Shown here in pieces: positions 39,545-48,964 of a stretch of DNA of 64,000 nt. The stretch's first letter is position 1. Every line of letters begins with the position of its first letter. The DNA is taken from the NCBI RefSeq assembly GCF_015767675.1, contig NZ_CP065217.1, positions 124,001-188,000 on the forward strand, written 5' to 3'. The translations under genes were made by a program, and so were the position numbers. The DNA comes from Vibrio navarrensis (GTDB lineage: Bacteria; Pseudomonadota; Gammaproteobacteria; Enterobacterales; Vibrionaceae). The notes beneath the pieces were generated by a model. It was not told the origin of the DNA. It saw only the letters and a list, made by a program, of their open reading frames with translations, and made no database searches.

Positions 39545-40837
39545 ATGCGAATTCGCAGTTCCTTTACTCAATCGATCCTCATCTTTGTCACTTTGCTGCT
39601 GGCCAGCCAAGTTTTCTCCTATTACGCGGTGTTTAACTACGCTTTGTTGCCCAGTTTGCAGCAGTTCAACAAAATTCTCGCCCACGAGCTCAACTTAGTG
39701 CTGGATGACAGCGGCGATCTGCACGCCAACGAGCCGCTGCGCCGTCAAGTGCTTGAGCAGCTTGGCGTGACGGTGCACAGAGAAGATAGCGAACAGGCGA
39801 AAGAGTTTGACCATGCGATGTCGATTGAGCTGATGAGTGAAGAGATGAGTCAAGAACTCGGTTCGGCAACCGAAGTGCGTCTCTTGCTGGGCAGTGAAAG
39901 TTATATTTTGTGGATGAAAATCGAAGCCATGCCCGGGTCGCTGATCCGCATTCCGCTCTCGGAGCTGCAAGAGGAAGATTTTGCGCCGCTGTTTCGCAAC
40001 AGCTTGATTGTGGCGCTGCTGATTGTCGCGGGTGGCTGGCTGTTTATTCGTTTGCAAAACCGCCCTTTGATTGCGCTGGAAAAAGCCGCCAAAGAGGTGG
40101 GTCGTGGGGAAATTCCGCCGCCACTGCCGGAGAAAGGCGCAACGGAAATTCGCGCGGTGACACGGGCTTTCAACCAGATGTCTCGTGGTATTCAAGAGTT
40201 GGAAGCGGACCGCGCGCTGTTGATGGCGGGCATCAGCCACGATTTGCGCACGCCACTAACGCGTATTCGACTCGCGACGGAGATGATGTCGCCAGAAGAG
40301 AGTTATCTCGCCGAAGGGATCATCAGCGACACCGAAGAGTGCAATGAGATCATCAGTCAGTTTATGGACTATCTAAAACCGGTCAACGCGCAATCTTTCA
40401 CCCAAGTCGACATCAACACCATCGCCGGCGATGTCGCCAGCGCCGAAGGGGGCTACGAAGTGGCGATCGAAACCGCTTTTCAGCCGACGGTGCGTGATGC
40501 GTTTGGCAATCCGATTGCGATTAAGCGTGCGATCAGCAACTTGGTGGTCAACGCGCTGCGCTACGGCAACGGCTGGGTGAAAGTCAGCACCGGCATGACC
40601 GCCGACAACAAGCTGGTGTGGATCTGTGTGGAAGATAACGGCCCGGGGATCGACAAATCGCAAGTGGCGAAGTTGTTTCAACCCTTTACTCGCGGCGATA
40701 CGGCGCGCGGCAGCGAGGGGACGGGGCTTGGACTGGCGATTGTCAAGCGCATTGTCAGCCAGCACCACGGCTCGGTGGTGGTCAATAACCGCAGCGAAGG
40801 CGGGCTGAAAGTGCAAATCAGTTTCCCGACGCGTTAA
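39545..40837 (+). CDS. envZ: Osmosensor histidine kinase EnvZ
   Basis: EnvZ is an inner-membrane kinase and phosphatase for OmpR. The 430-residue protein has two membrane segments ([20 protein letters not shown] near 10-29 and [18 protein letters not shown] near 153-170), a HAMP domain, the H-box [11 protein letters not shown] with His232, and N, G1 and G2 boxes ([28 protein letters not shown]). ATG 39545 follows GAGG; the frame is open 16 codons upstream. It forms the usual ompR-envZ operon. Confidence 0.97.
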   Translation: MRIRSSFTQSILIFVTLLLASQVFSYYAVFNYALLPSLQQFNKILAHELNLVLDDSGDLHANEPLRRQVLEQLGVTVHREDSEQAKEFDHAMSIELMSEEMSQELGSATEVRLLLGSESYILWMKIEAMPGSLIRIPLSELQEEDFAPLFRNSLIVALLIVAGGWLFIRLQNRPLIALEKAAKEVGRGEIPPPLPEKGATEIRAVTRAFNQMSRGIQELEADRALLMAGISHDLRTPLTRIRLATEMMSPEESYLAEGIISDTEECNEIISQFMDYLKPVNAQSFTQVDINTIAGDVASAEGGYEVAIETAFQPTVRDAFGNPIAIKRAISNLVVNALRYGNGWVKVSTGMTADNKLVWICVEDNGPGIDKSQVAKLFQPFTRGDTARGSEGTGLGLAIVKRIVSQHHGSVVVNNRSEGGLKVQISFPTR

Positions 40838-40858
40838 GCGAATTAGCTAATTAACCAC

Positions 40859-40891
40859 AAAACAGGGTTGCCAATGGCAACCCTGTTTTTT
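40859..40891. terminator. Bidirectional terminator between envZ and the purine permease
   Basis: AAAACAGGGTTGCC and GGCAACCCTGTTTT form a long stem with AAT loop, A-rich on the left and T-rich on the right, between convergent genes. Confidence 0.92.
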
Positions 40892-40903
40892 ACGGTGATT
40901 TGG

Positions 40904-42307
40904 TTACTGCGCTTGGGTCGCGCTTTGTGCTTGCTCGCTCTCTTCGTCGTCGCGCAATTTCTCTGGTAGCAGCAGATTGAGCACAATCGCAGTGATACCG
41001 CCAGCCGCGACGCCTGAGGAGAAAATACTCTTAATGAAGTCCGGCATAAATTGCAGGATTTCCGGTTTCTGCGCGATGCCCAAGCCCATCGAGAACGACA
41101 GCGCCATGATCAGGATTGCGCGGCGATCAAGGTCGACGCGAGAGATGATGCGCACCCCAGCCGCGGCAATGGTGCCGAACATCACAATGGTCGCGCCGCC
41201 GAGAACCGGTTCAGGGATCAACTGCACAAAGCTGGCTACGCCCGGAAACAGCCCCAGCAGCACCAACATGCCGGCAATAAAATAACCCACATAACGGCTG
41301 GCTACGCCCGTCAGCAAGATCACGCCGTTGTTTTGGCTAAACGTCGAGTTGGGGAAGCTGTTAAACACCGCCGCCAGCGCCGAGTTAAGGCCATCGGCCA
41401 GTACGCCGCCTTTGATGCGCTTCATGTACACTGGGCCTTTGACTGGCTCACCAGAAACTTCCGAGGTGGCGGTGATGTCGCCGATCGCTTCCAGTGCCGT
41501 GATAAAGAAAATCAGCACCAGAGGAATGAACAGTGACCAGTCGAAACTCAGGCCAAACTGCATCGGAATGGGCAGGGCAATCAGGTCGGTTTCTGCCTGT
41601 TGATGGGTGTTGACCATGCCCATAACGTAGGCCATCAGATAGCCGACAAACATCGCGATCACGATCGATGCAACGCGGATGTAAGGGTTTTTCGCGCGGT
41701 TAAGCAGCACAATCAAACCAAGCACGGTGCCGGCCAGCGCCAGTTTGTCTAGGCTACCAAAAGTGCCATCGCTCAGCGCTGCATAGCCGCCGCCCATCGA
41801 CACCAAACCGACTTGGATCAGAGTTAAACCAATCAGAGTCACCACAATGCCCGAAACCAATGGCGTGATCACGCGGCGTGCGTATTCCAACACGCGTGAT
41901 AGCAAAATTTCCGCAAAGGAGGCGACTAAAATGGTGCCAAAAATCGCCGCCATCATGGTTTCCACGTTCGCCCCGCCTGCTTTCAAAGAGAGGCCCGCAG
42001 CGATGATTGGGCCAAGGAAGTTAAAGCTGGTGCCTTGTACCGAGAGTAAGCCCGAGCCAATTGGGCCAAAGGTGCGGATTTGAATAAAAGAGGAGAGGCC
42101 AGAGGCAAACAGCGACATGCTGATGATGGTGTTAGTCTGCTCGGCAGAGACGCCAAGGGCCTGACAAATAATCAGCGACGGCGTGATCACGGCAACGAAC
42201 ATCGCCAGCAAATGTTGCAAGGCGGCGAACAGAGTTTGTGGCAGTGGTGGACGGTCATTGAGTTGATAAACTAAATCGTGTTTACGCGTGTTGTGTGGCG
42301 TTGTCAT
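40904..42307 (-). CDS. Xanthine/uracil permease, NCS2 family (XanP/UraA-like)
   Basis: The 467-residue inner-membrane protein belongs to the NCS2 nucleobase:cation symporters. Family motifs are [16 protein letters not shown] near the start, the [10 protein letters not shown] segment and the [16 protein letters not shown] helix, whose Glu and spacing resemble xanthine permeases (XanP/XanQ) more than uracil permeases. A PurR-like operator upstream supports purine import. ATG 42307 follows AGGAAG; an ATG seven codons earlier is less likely. The last 20 residues are hydrophilic (DDEESEQAQ). Confidence 0.88.
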   Translation of the reverse strand: MTTPHNTRKHDLVYQLNDRPPLPQTLFAALQHLLAMFVAVITPSLIICQALGVSAEQTNTIISMSLFASGLSSFIQIRTFGPIGSGLLSVQGTSFNFLGPIIAAGLSLKAGGANVETMMAAIFGTILVASFAEILLSRVLEYARRVITPLVSGIVVTLIGLTLIQVGLVSMGGGYAALSDGTFGSLDKLALAGTVLGLIVLLNRAKNPYIRVASIVIAMFVGYLMAYVMGMVNTHQQAETDLIALPIPMQFGLSFDWSLFIPLVLIFFITALEAIGDITATSEVSGEPVKGPVYMKRIKGGVLADGLNSALAAVFNSFPNSTFSQNNGVILLTGVASRYVGYFIAGMLVLLGLFPGVASFVQLIPEPVLGGATIVMFGTIAAAGVRIISRVDLDRRAILIMALSFSMGLGIAQKPEILQFMPDFIKSIFSSGVAAGGITAIVLNLLLPEKLRDDEESEQAQSATQAQ

Positions 42308-42444
42308 CTTGCTTCCTAATTTTATCAAAAGCTTAGCGCTCGCTGAATGGGAGGCTAAGTGGAACTGATCACGTGCTCTGTGATTGCTGTTACTCAGAAA
42401 TCAGTTCGGTTTGGAGGTGTGTGAGATCACAAATTTTGAGCGGC

Positions 42445-42472
42445 ATTATAGGGCGATCATTTTAAAAAGCAA
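42445..42472 (-). promoter_or_regulatory. Sigma-70 promoter of the purine permease gene
   Basis: On the minus strand a perfect -10 TATAAT (42445-42450) lies 16 bp from a -35-like TTGCTT (42467-42472). It is about 135 bp upstream of the permease start and downstream of recG. Confidence 0.65.
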
Positions 42473-42482
42473 TCGTTTGCCT
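42467..42482. promoter_or_regulatory. PurR-type operator of the purine permease gene
   Basis: AAGCAATCGTTTGCCT matches the PurR consensus (ACGCAAACGTTTTCNT type) with its GCAA..CGTTTGC core and central CG. It covers the -35 of the promoter, so a purine-bound PurR would block transcription. Confidence 0.6.
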
Positions 42483-42520
42483 CGGTGGTTGGGCAAATAC
42501 GCAGGCACGCCAAAGCACGA

Positions 42521-44602
42521 TTAGGCTTTGGCGTAAACGTCGCGCTCACCCAGCCAGCGCTCGATGATCGCGGCGGCATTTTGCGGATATTGCTGATGAA
42601 TAAAGCGGGCGGCGCGTTGCACCTCTGGGATAAGCCGTTGATCGCGCACCAGATCGGCAATTTTAAACTCGGCGATGCCGGTTTGCTTGGTGCCAAGCAG
42701 CTCACCGGGGCCGCGAATTTCCAAGTCGCGCTGGGCAATGACAAAGCCATCGTTGCTTTCGCGCAGTACGCCAAGGCGTTTTTGCGCGGTTTTGGACAGC
42801 GGCGCGTGATACAGCAACACGCAGTGGCTGGCGACCGAGCCTCGACCAACGCGTCCGCGCAGCTGATGTAGCTGCGCCAAGCCAAGGCGTTCGGGGTTTT
42901 CAATGATCATCAGGCTGGCGTTTGGCACGTCCACGCCAACTTCAATGACCGTGGTGGCGACCAGCAGGTTCAGCTCATTGTTTTTAAAAGCGTTCATCAC
43001 CGCTTGCTTGTCGGCTGGTTTCATCCGTCCATGCACCAAGCCGATTTTCACTTCGGGCAGTTTTCGTTGCAGCTCTTCGGCGGTATCGGCCGCCGCTTGC
43101 GCTTCCAGCACTTCCGATTCATCAATTAAAGTACAAACCCAATACGCCTGTTTGCCTTCCTGGAGACAGGCATGGCGAATGCGTTCAACGATGTCGTCGC
43201 GCTTGGTATCAGGAATCGCCACGGTTTGGATCGGCGTGCGTCCGGGCGGCAGCTCGTCGATCACCGAGGTTTCCAAATCGGCGTAAGCCGTCATGGCGAG
43301 CGTGCGCGGAATCGGGGTCGCGGTCATGATCAACTGGTGCGGATATGCTCCTTGCTTAGCGCCTTTTTCGCGCAGCTCCAAACGCTGGTGAACACCAAAG
43401 CGGTGCTGCTCGTCGATGATAACTAAGGCAAGGTGATGAAACGCCACCTGTTCTTGGAACAATGCGTGCGTGCCGACCACCATCTGCGCTTCACCGCTGG
43501 CAATGCGCGCCAACTCGCTCTCACGGGCTTTGCCTTTGAGCTTGCCCGCCAGCCAGCCAACTTGGATCCCCATAGCAGCAAACCAGTTGGCAAAGTTGAT
43601 GGCGTGCTGCTCGGCGAGCAGTTCGGTCGGCGCCATCAGCGCGACTTGGTAGCCGTGCTCGATCGCGCGCACAGCGGCGAGCGCGGCAACTAAGGTTTTG
43701 CCGGAGCCGACATCGCCTTGCACTAAGCGCATCATCGGGTGGTTTTTCTCTAAGTCCACCTCAATTTCGCGCACCACCCGCGCTTGTGCCTTAGTCGGTG
43801 AAAAAGGCAGTTGCGCTAATAACTGGTTTTTGAGGTTGTCGACTGGGGCGAGCGGCAGAGCGACATCTTGTTGCCCTTTACTACGCACCGCCAGCATCGA
43901 GAGATTTTGTGCCAGTAGCTCTTCCATAATGAGGCGAATTTGCGCCGGATGTTTCCCTTGGTCAAACTGCTCTAAGTCGATGGATGGCGGCGGGCGATGG
44001 ATGATGTGCAGCGCTTGGCTGAGCGTCAATTGCTGATCGTACAGACCGGGTGGCAGCAGTTCGCTGACCGCGCTTTTGTCGAGCAGCGCCAGCGCTTGCT
44101 CGGTTAAATTGCGTAAGGTGATTTGCCTTAAGCCATCGGTAGTGGGGTAAACGGGCGTGAGGCTTTGTTCCACATCGGGCTTTTGCGCGGGGGCGAAAAA
44201 TTTGTAATCAGGATGGACAATTTCCAGCCCCATATTGCCGCGCTTTATCTCGCCATAAGCGTGTACTAACTTACCGTCACTAAAGTTGTTTTTCATCGCC
44301 GCGGTGAAGTTAAAAAATCGCAGGGTGATGGTGCCGTTGCCATCGCTGATTTTCACCGTGAGCATTTTGCGTTTGCCAAACAGGGTGTCGACCTGCATCA
44401 CTTTGCCTTGTACCGCGGCCCACAGCCCGGCGTGCAGTTTGACGATCGGGTAAATACGGGTGCGATCTTCATAGCGCAGCGGCAGGTGAAACAGCAGATC
44501 CTGCACCGTGCGCAAACCGACTTTCTCCAGTTTTTCCGCCACTTTCGCACCCACGCCACTGAGTGAGGTTAGCGGGATGGCAGATAACAGTTGCGCAGAC
44601 AT
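42521..44602 (-). CDS. recG: ATP-dependent DNA helicase RecG
   Basis: RecG reverses stalled replication forks and branch-migrates Holliday and D-loop structures. The 693-residue length is standard. It has an N-terminal wedge OB domain (WAAVQGKVMQVDTLFGKRKM), P-loop GDVGSGKT (296-303), the variant DEAD box DEQH (397-400) and motif VI QLRGRVGRGS. It is the last gene of the gmk-rpoZ-spoT-trmH-recG series; 133 bp separate it from trmH, a divergent gap? No: trmH is upstream in another short unit on the same strand's right side. Confidence 0.96.
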   Translation of the reverse strand: MSAQLLSAIPLTSLSGVGAKVAEKLEKVGLRTVQDLLFHLPLRYEDRTRIYPIVKLHAGLWAAVQGKVMQVDTLFGKRKMLTVKISDGNGTITLRFFNFTAAMKNNFSDGKLVHAYGEIKRGNMGLEIVHPDYKFFAPAQKPDVEQSLTPVYPTTDGLRQITLRNLTEQALALLDKSAVSELLPPGLYDQQLTLSQALHIIHRPPPSIDLEQFDQGKHPAQIRLIMEELLAQNLSMLAVRSKGQQDVALPLAPVDNLKNQLLAQLPFSPTKAQARVVREIEVDLEKNHPMMRLVQGDVGSGKTLVAALAAVRAIEHGYQVALMAPTELLAEQHAINFANWFAAMGIQVGWLAGKLKGKARESELARIASGEAQMVVGTHALFQEQVAFHHLALVIIDEQHRFGVHQRLELREKGAKQGAYPHQLIMTATPIPRTLAMTAYADLETSVIDELPPGRTPIQTVAIPDTKRDDIVERIRHACLQEGKQAYWVCTLIDESEVLEAQAAADTAEELQRKLPEVKIGLVHGRMKPADKQAVMNAFKNNELNLLVATTVIEVGVDVPNASLMIIENPERLGLAQLHQLRGRVGRGSVASHCVLLYHAPLSKTAQKRLGVLRESNDGFVIAQRDLEIRGPGELLGTKQTGIAEFKIADLVRDQRLIPEVQRAARFIHQQYPQNAAAIIERWLGERDVYAKA

Positions 44603-44681
44603 AACGGCCTCAAGGAAATGATAAACATAGCGTTATGTTAACCATCTGGCTGTGTTTTTGTACAGGGAAAATATGTTTTAG

Positions 44682-44729
44682 AAACTAGGAAACTAGGAAA
44701 CTAGGAATCTAGCAAACTAGAAAACTAGA
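44682..44729. repeat. 8-bp tandem repeat (AAACTAGG)n beside trmH
   Basis: Six units of 8 bp: three exact AAACTAGG copies (44682-44705), one AATCTAGC, then two AAACTAGA copies. The array ends 6 bp before the trmH stop codon side (44736) and lies about 80 bp upstream of recG. It is a short variable-number type repeat. Confidence 0.85.
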
Positions 44730-44735
44730 TAACAC

Positions 44736-45422
44736 CTACCTTCTTTGCATCTCGGCCCACCACTGCTCATCAGCGACGATTTGGCCTGTATCATCAAGTG
44801 CTGGATACGCGAGCCCTTTGCGCTTGGCGACTTTCGCCAGCACCGGATGGCCGCGTTCAAATAGGATGCGGTTGATCGTCTGTGCATCGATGCTACTGGT
44901 CTCGCGCTGATACATTCCAGCGGCTTCGCGTTGGCGCTGCGCTTCATACAGGATCACTGCGCACGCCACCGATACGTTGAGCGATTGCACCATACCAACC
45001 ATCGGGATGATGATATCTTGATCGGCGAGCGCTTTGGCTTGCTCGGACACGCCGATTTTTTCGCTGCCGAGAATAATCGCGGTTGGTTTGGTGTAGTCGA
45101 TTTGGCGAAAATCCACCGCCGTCTCGGAAAGATTAGTCACCAGCACCTGCATGCCTTGCGCTTTCAGTTCGCCAATGGCGTCGGCGATGGAATCGTGGGT
45201 ATCGACTTCGATCCAGTTACGCGCGCCCGCCGAGGTATTTTTCAGCGTTTTCATCTGTTCGGTTGGCCACACAGCGTGCACTTTGTGCAGGCCAGTGGCA
45301 TCGGCCGAGCGGATAATCGCCGAGACGTTATTGGGTTTGTGCACTTCTTCAAGGCAGAGGGTGAGGTCGGTTTGGCGCGCTTTGAGCACCTGCTGGATTT
45401 TTTGGTAGCGTTCTAAATTCAT
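44736..45422 (-). CDS. trmH: tRNA (guanosine-18-2'-O)-methyltransferase TrmH (SpoU)
   Basis: TrmH methylates the ribose of G18 in the tRNA D-loop. The 228-residue SPOUT enzyme shows motif 1 NNVSAIIRSADATG (about 31-44), motif 2 ILGSEKIGVS and motif 3 VGMVQSLNVSVA, which form the knotted S-adenosylmethionine site. It lies between spoT and recG as in E. coli. A terminator separates it from spoT. Confidence 0.96.
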   Translation of the reverse strand: MNLERYQKIQQVLKARQTDLTLCLEEVHKPNNVSAIIRSADATGLHKVHAVWPTEQMKTLKNTSAGARNWIEVDTHDSIADAIGELKAQGMQVLVTNLSETAVDFRQIDYTKPTAIILGSEKIGVSEQAKALADQDIIIPMVGMVQSLNVSVACAVILYEAQRQREAAGMYQRETSSIDAQTINRILFERGHPVLAKVAKRKGLAYPALDDTGQIVADEQWWAEMQRR

Positions 45423-45449
45423 GCGATAGACGATGGTTGGATAAAATAA

Positions 45450-45480
45450 AAAGCCCTTGAAATCGGGATTTCAAGGGCCA
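45450..45480 (-). terminator. Terminator after spoT
   Basis: GCCCTTGAAAT and ATTTCAAGGGC form an 11-bp stem with a 4-base loop, followed on the minus strand by TTTTTATTTTAT. It lies 23 bp after the spoT stop and just before trmH, so trmH needs readthrough or its own promoter. Confidence 0.9.
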
Positions 45481-45501
45481 TGAGTTGAGCCGCTTTGTTG
45501 A

Positions 45502-47622
45502 TCAGTTCTTTCTTCGACGCACTCGCGAACATGAAGGCATCACGCGGATTTTCTTCATAATTCCGGCTAAGTGGATACGATCTTTCGTGGTCAGCAACAC
45601 GGTCACGGTGTACAAACGGCCATCGCGCTCTTCTGTCGAGAGGCCATGAATGTTGGAACCGGTTTTCGAGATCACATTGGTCAGCTCGGCCAACGCGCCT
45701 TGGTGGTTTTGCATGTCCACTTTCAGCTCGGCGATGAACTCTTGATCGTAATCCTCTGACCAAGCGACCGCCATGTACTTATCCGGTTCGCGTTGATAGC
45801 CGCGTACGTTTGGACACGTCTCGCGGTGCACCACCAAGCCACGCCCCGGTGAGACATGGGCGATGATCGAGTCGTCCGGGATCGGATGACAACAGTTGGC
45901 GAAGGTCAGCAATAATCCTTCCGAGCCACGAATCGGCAGCTTCTTCTTCGGCTTGCCTTCCGGCGTCGCGACTTCGGTCAGCTCATCGGCATCCCCCAGT
46001 AGGCGGCGGGCAATCACGATGCTCATGCGCTCGCCAAGGCCAATCGCGGCCAGCAAGTCGTCGAGAGAGGCGATTTTCAGATCGCTCAACACGTGCTCCA
46101 TATTTTCCGGGCTGATGTCACTGAGTGAGTGCTCACCCAAAGCGTGATTGAGCAGGCGGCGACCTAAGGTGATCGACTCTTCACGGCGCATGGTTTTCAG
46201 CACTTGGCGAATCTTAGTGCGAGCACGGGAAGTCACCACATAGTTGAGCCAAGCGGCGTTGGGTCTTGCCCCCGGCGCACTGATGATCTCAATCGTCTGG
46301 CCGTTTTTCAGCGCTTTGCTCAGCGGGTACGGATTGCGATCGACGCGTGCGCCAACGCAGGTGTTGCCGACATCGGTGTGCACCGCATAGGCGAAGTCCA
46401 CCGCGGTGGCGCCCACTGGCAGCTCGACGATGCGACCTTTCGGCGTAAAAACGTAAATCTCATCCGGGAAAAGATCCGATTTGACGTTTTCGATAAATTC
46501 AAAAGAGTTGCCCGCGCTTTGCTGCAGCTCAAGCAGGCTTTGCATCCAGCGCTGCGCTTTGACTTGTGCGGTGGTGCCGGTGCGATCGCCGTTGCCTTTG
46601 TAAGACCAATGCGCCGCGACCCCTTTATCCGCCATCTGATCCATGTCTTCGGTGCGGATTTGCACTTCAACAGGCACGCCGTGTGGGCCAACCATGGAGG
46701 TGTGCAGCGACTGGTAGCCGTTGGCTTTGGGAACGGCGATGTAATCTTTCATCCGGCCTGGGCGGGGTTTGTACAGGCTATGCACATGACCGAGCACGCG
46801 ATAGCAGGTGTCAGCGGTGTCGACCACCACGCGAAACGCGTAGATGTCCATAATGGTGTGAAAGCGCTGCTCTTTGGTTTTCATCTTGTTGTAGATGGAG
46901 AACAGGTTCTTCTCACGACCGAGCACACGCGCGTTGAGCCCAGCATCTTGCAGCCGGCCTTCAATTTCGCTGTGAATGCGCTGGATCATCTCTTTACGAT
47001 TGCCACGCGCCGATTTGACCACTTCTTTCAGTACGCGATAGCGGTTCGGGTACAAGGCTTCAAACCCCAGCTCTTCCAGCTCGGTTTTGATGTTGTGAAT
47101 GCCCAATCGGTGGGCCAGTGGGGCGTAGATTTCCAGTGTTTCTCGAGCAATACGACGTTTTTTGTCTGGGCGAAGGGCGCCAAGCGTGCGCATATTGTGG
47201 GTGCGGTCCGCCAGTTTGATCAGAATGACGCGGATATCCTGCACCATGGCCAGAACCATCTTGCGAAAGTTCTCGGCTTGAGCCTCTTTGCGATCGCGAA
47301 ATTTAAGCTTATCCAGCTTAGAAACCCCATCCACCAGTTCGGCCACGGCTTGGCCAAATTGGGTTTCAAGATTTTCTTTGCTGACATCGCAATCTTCGAT
47401 CACATCGTGCAGCAACGCCGCTTGCAACGTTTCGAGATCCAGACGCATTTCGGCCAAAATTCGCGCCACAGCGACGGGGTGGATGATATAAGGTTCACCG
47501 CTAGAGCGGGTTTGCCCTTCATGGGCATCTCTCGCTACCACATAAGATTGACGCAGAGCCTCGATTTGAGGCTCTGTAAGATATTCTTGGGCAACGTCTT
47601 TGAGGCTATCGAATAGATACAA
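45502..47622 (-). CDS. spoT: Bifunctional (p)ppGpp synthetase/hydrolase SpoT
   Basis: SpoT breaks down and, under carbon or fatty-acid stress, makes the alarmone ppGpp. The 706-residue protein has an HD hydrolase domain with His-Asp at 72-73 (ALLHDVIEDCDV), a synthetase domain (RVVVDTADTCYRVLGHVHSLYKPRPGRMKDYI), a TGS domain (IYVFTPKGRIVELPVGATAVDFAYA) and a C-terminal ACT domain. The best start is TTG at 47622, giving (M)YLFDSL; E. coli SpoT also begins with TTG followed by YLFESL. The frame stays open 39 codons upstream into rpoZ, which is not expected to be translated. The start is 37 bp after rpoZ. Confidence 0.95.
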   Translation of the reverse strand: MYLFDSLKDVAQEYLTEPQIEALRQSYVVARDAHEGQTRSSGEPYIIHPVAVARILAEMRLDLETLQAALLHDVIEDCDVSKENLETQFGQAVAELVDGVSKLDKLKFRDRKEAQAENFRKMVLAMVQDIRVILIKLADRTHNMRTLGALRPDKKRRIARETLEIYAPLAHRLGIHNIKTELEELGFEALYPNRYRVLKEVVKSARGNRKEMIQRIHSEIEGRLQDAGLNARVLGREKNLFSIYNKMKTKEQRFHTIMDIYAFRVVVDTADTCYRVLGHVHSLYKPRPGRMKDYIAVPKANGYQSLHTSMVGPHGVPVEVQIRTEDMDQMADKGVAAHWSYKGNGDRTGTTAQVKAQRWMQSLLELQQSAGNSFEFIENVKSDLFPDEIYVFTPKGRIVELPVGATAVDFAYAVHTDVGNTCVGARVDRNPYPLSKALKNGQTIEIISAPGARPNAAWLNYVVTSRARTKIRQVLKTMRREESITLGRRLLNHALGEHSLSDISPENMEHVLSDLKIASLDDLLAAIGLGERMSIVIARRLLGDADELTEVATPEGKPKKKLPIRGSEGLLLTFANCCHPIPDDSIIAHVSPGRGLVVHRETCPNVRGYQREPDKYMAVAWSEDYDQEFIAELKVDMQNHQGALAELTNVISKTGSNIHGLSTEERDGRLYTVTVLLTTKDRIHLAGIMKKIRVMPSCSRVRRRKN

Positions 47623-47659
47623 ATTATGGGCCCGGAAGGTTGTGTTGCTAAACGCGGAA

Positions 47660-47932
47660 TTAACGGTTGTGAGCGATGCTGCTAACCGCCGCCAGTTCTG
47701 CTGCTTCTTGTTCTTGTTGCTCTTGACGCTCGCGGGCATCTAGAACTTCTTTTGTGATAAGACCTTCTTCGATTTCGCGCAGGGCGATAACGGTGGTTTT
47801 ATCATTCTCTTCCGGCACCAGTGAATCTTTACCGCCAGTTTGTATTTGACGAGCGCGGCGAGCCGCAATCAGAACTAGGTCGAAACGGTTGCCAACTTTT
47901 TCAACAGCGTCTTGAACAGTTACGCGTGCCAT
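47660..47932 (-). CDS. rpoZ: RNA polymerase omega subunit
   Basis: Omega binds the beta-prime subunit, helps enzyme assembly and forms part of a ppGpp site. The 90-residue protein has the conserved core [20 protein letters not shown] ... ARRARQI and [10 protein letters not shown], with a Glu/Gln-rich C-terminus. CTGGAG precedes the ATG. It heads the rpoZ-spoT unit, so a ppGpp receptor and a ppGpp enzyme are made together. Confidence 0.97.
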   Translation of the reverse strand: MARVTVQDAVEKVGNRFDLVLIAARRARQIQTGGKDSLVPEENDKTTVIALREIEEGLITKEVLDARERQEQQEQEAAELAAVSSIAHNR

Positions 47933-47973
47933 GAGAACTCCAGATTAGTTAACTAAATTTTGAATGACGAGAA

Positions 47974-48003
47974 AGTATACAAGCTCTCCGTTCCTAGTGT
48001 CCA
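47974..48003 (-). promoter_or_regulatory. Candidate sigma-70 promoter of rpoZ-spoT
   Basis: On the minus strand TGGACA (47998-48003) and TATACT (47974-47979) are 18 bp apart, about 42 bp upstream of the rpoZ start. Confidence 0.5.
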
Positions 48004-48042
48004 GTTTCTACCCATGGGGTCGCACCGGAACACCAAGAACGG
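47988..48042 (-). terminator. Large imperfect hairpin after gmk
   Basis: CCGTTCCTAGTGT (47988-48000) can pair with ACACCAAGAACGG (48030-48042), 13 bp with two G-U pairs, around a 29-base loop. It lies just past the gmk stop and overlaps the candidate rpoZ promoter. No T run follows, so it may be an RNA structure and not a terminator. Confidence 0.4.
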
Positions 48043-48046
48043 GGGC

Positions 48047-48742
<696 letters not shown>

Positions 48743-48868
48743 CTAGCAGAGTGACCGATTGGTTACTTTTAGGCCAGAAAAATGGAGGCGAAGAGTATCA
48801 CGATCCGCTATCGGTTGCCAGTTGATATTGGTGCGTCTGATTGTGCGCGAAAAGCGCTCCGTCGGGAG

Positions 48869-48893
48869 AAAAAAGGGGAAGACAAGCTTCCCC
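48869..48893 (-). terminator. Terminator of the TonB-cluster operon
   Basis: On the minus strand GGGGAAG, CTTGT loop, CTTCCCC is followed by TTTTTT (plus strand AAAAAA at 48869-48874). Confidence 0.88.
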
Positions 48894-48922
48894 AGACGTG
48901 CGACTGACTCACACTAAACCTC

Positions 48923-48962
48923 AATACTCGGCCTTCGCCGCAAGGCTTGGGCCGGGTATTTA
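48923..48962 (-). repeat. Inverted repeat at the 3' end of the TPR gene
   Basis: AATACTCGGCC and GGCCGGGTATT pair over 11 bp (one G-U) with an inner GCCTT/AAGGC hairpin. It begins 2 bp after the TPR gene stop, ahead of the T-run terminator at 48869-48893, so the two may form a tandem terminator or a protecting 3' structure. Confidence 0.65.
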
Positions 48963-48964
48963 AG

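Noticed and set aside
46204..47616. A 470-codon open frame on the plus strand
   Set aside because: It lies fully opposite spoT, has no ribosome site, and its residues (rich in His, Arg, Phe and Val runs) show no family. It is an antisense shadow caused by GC-skewed codons in spoT.
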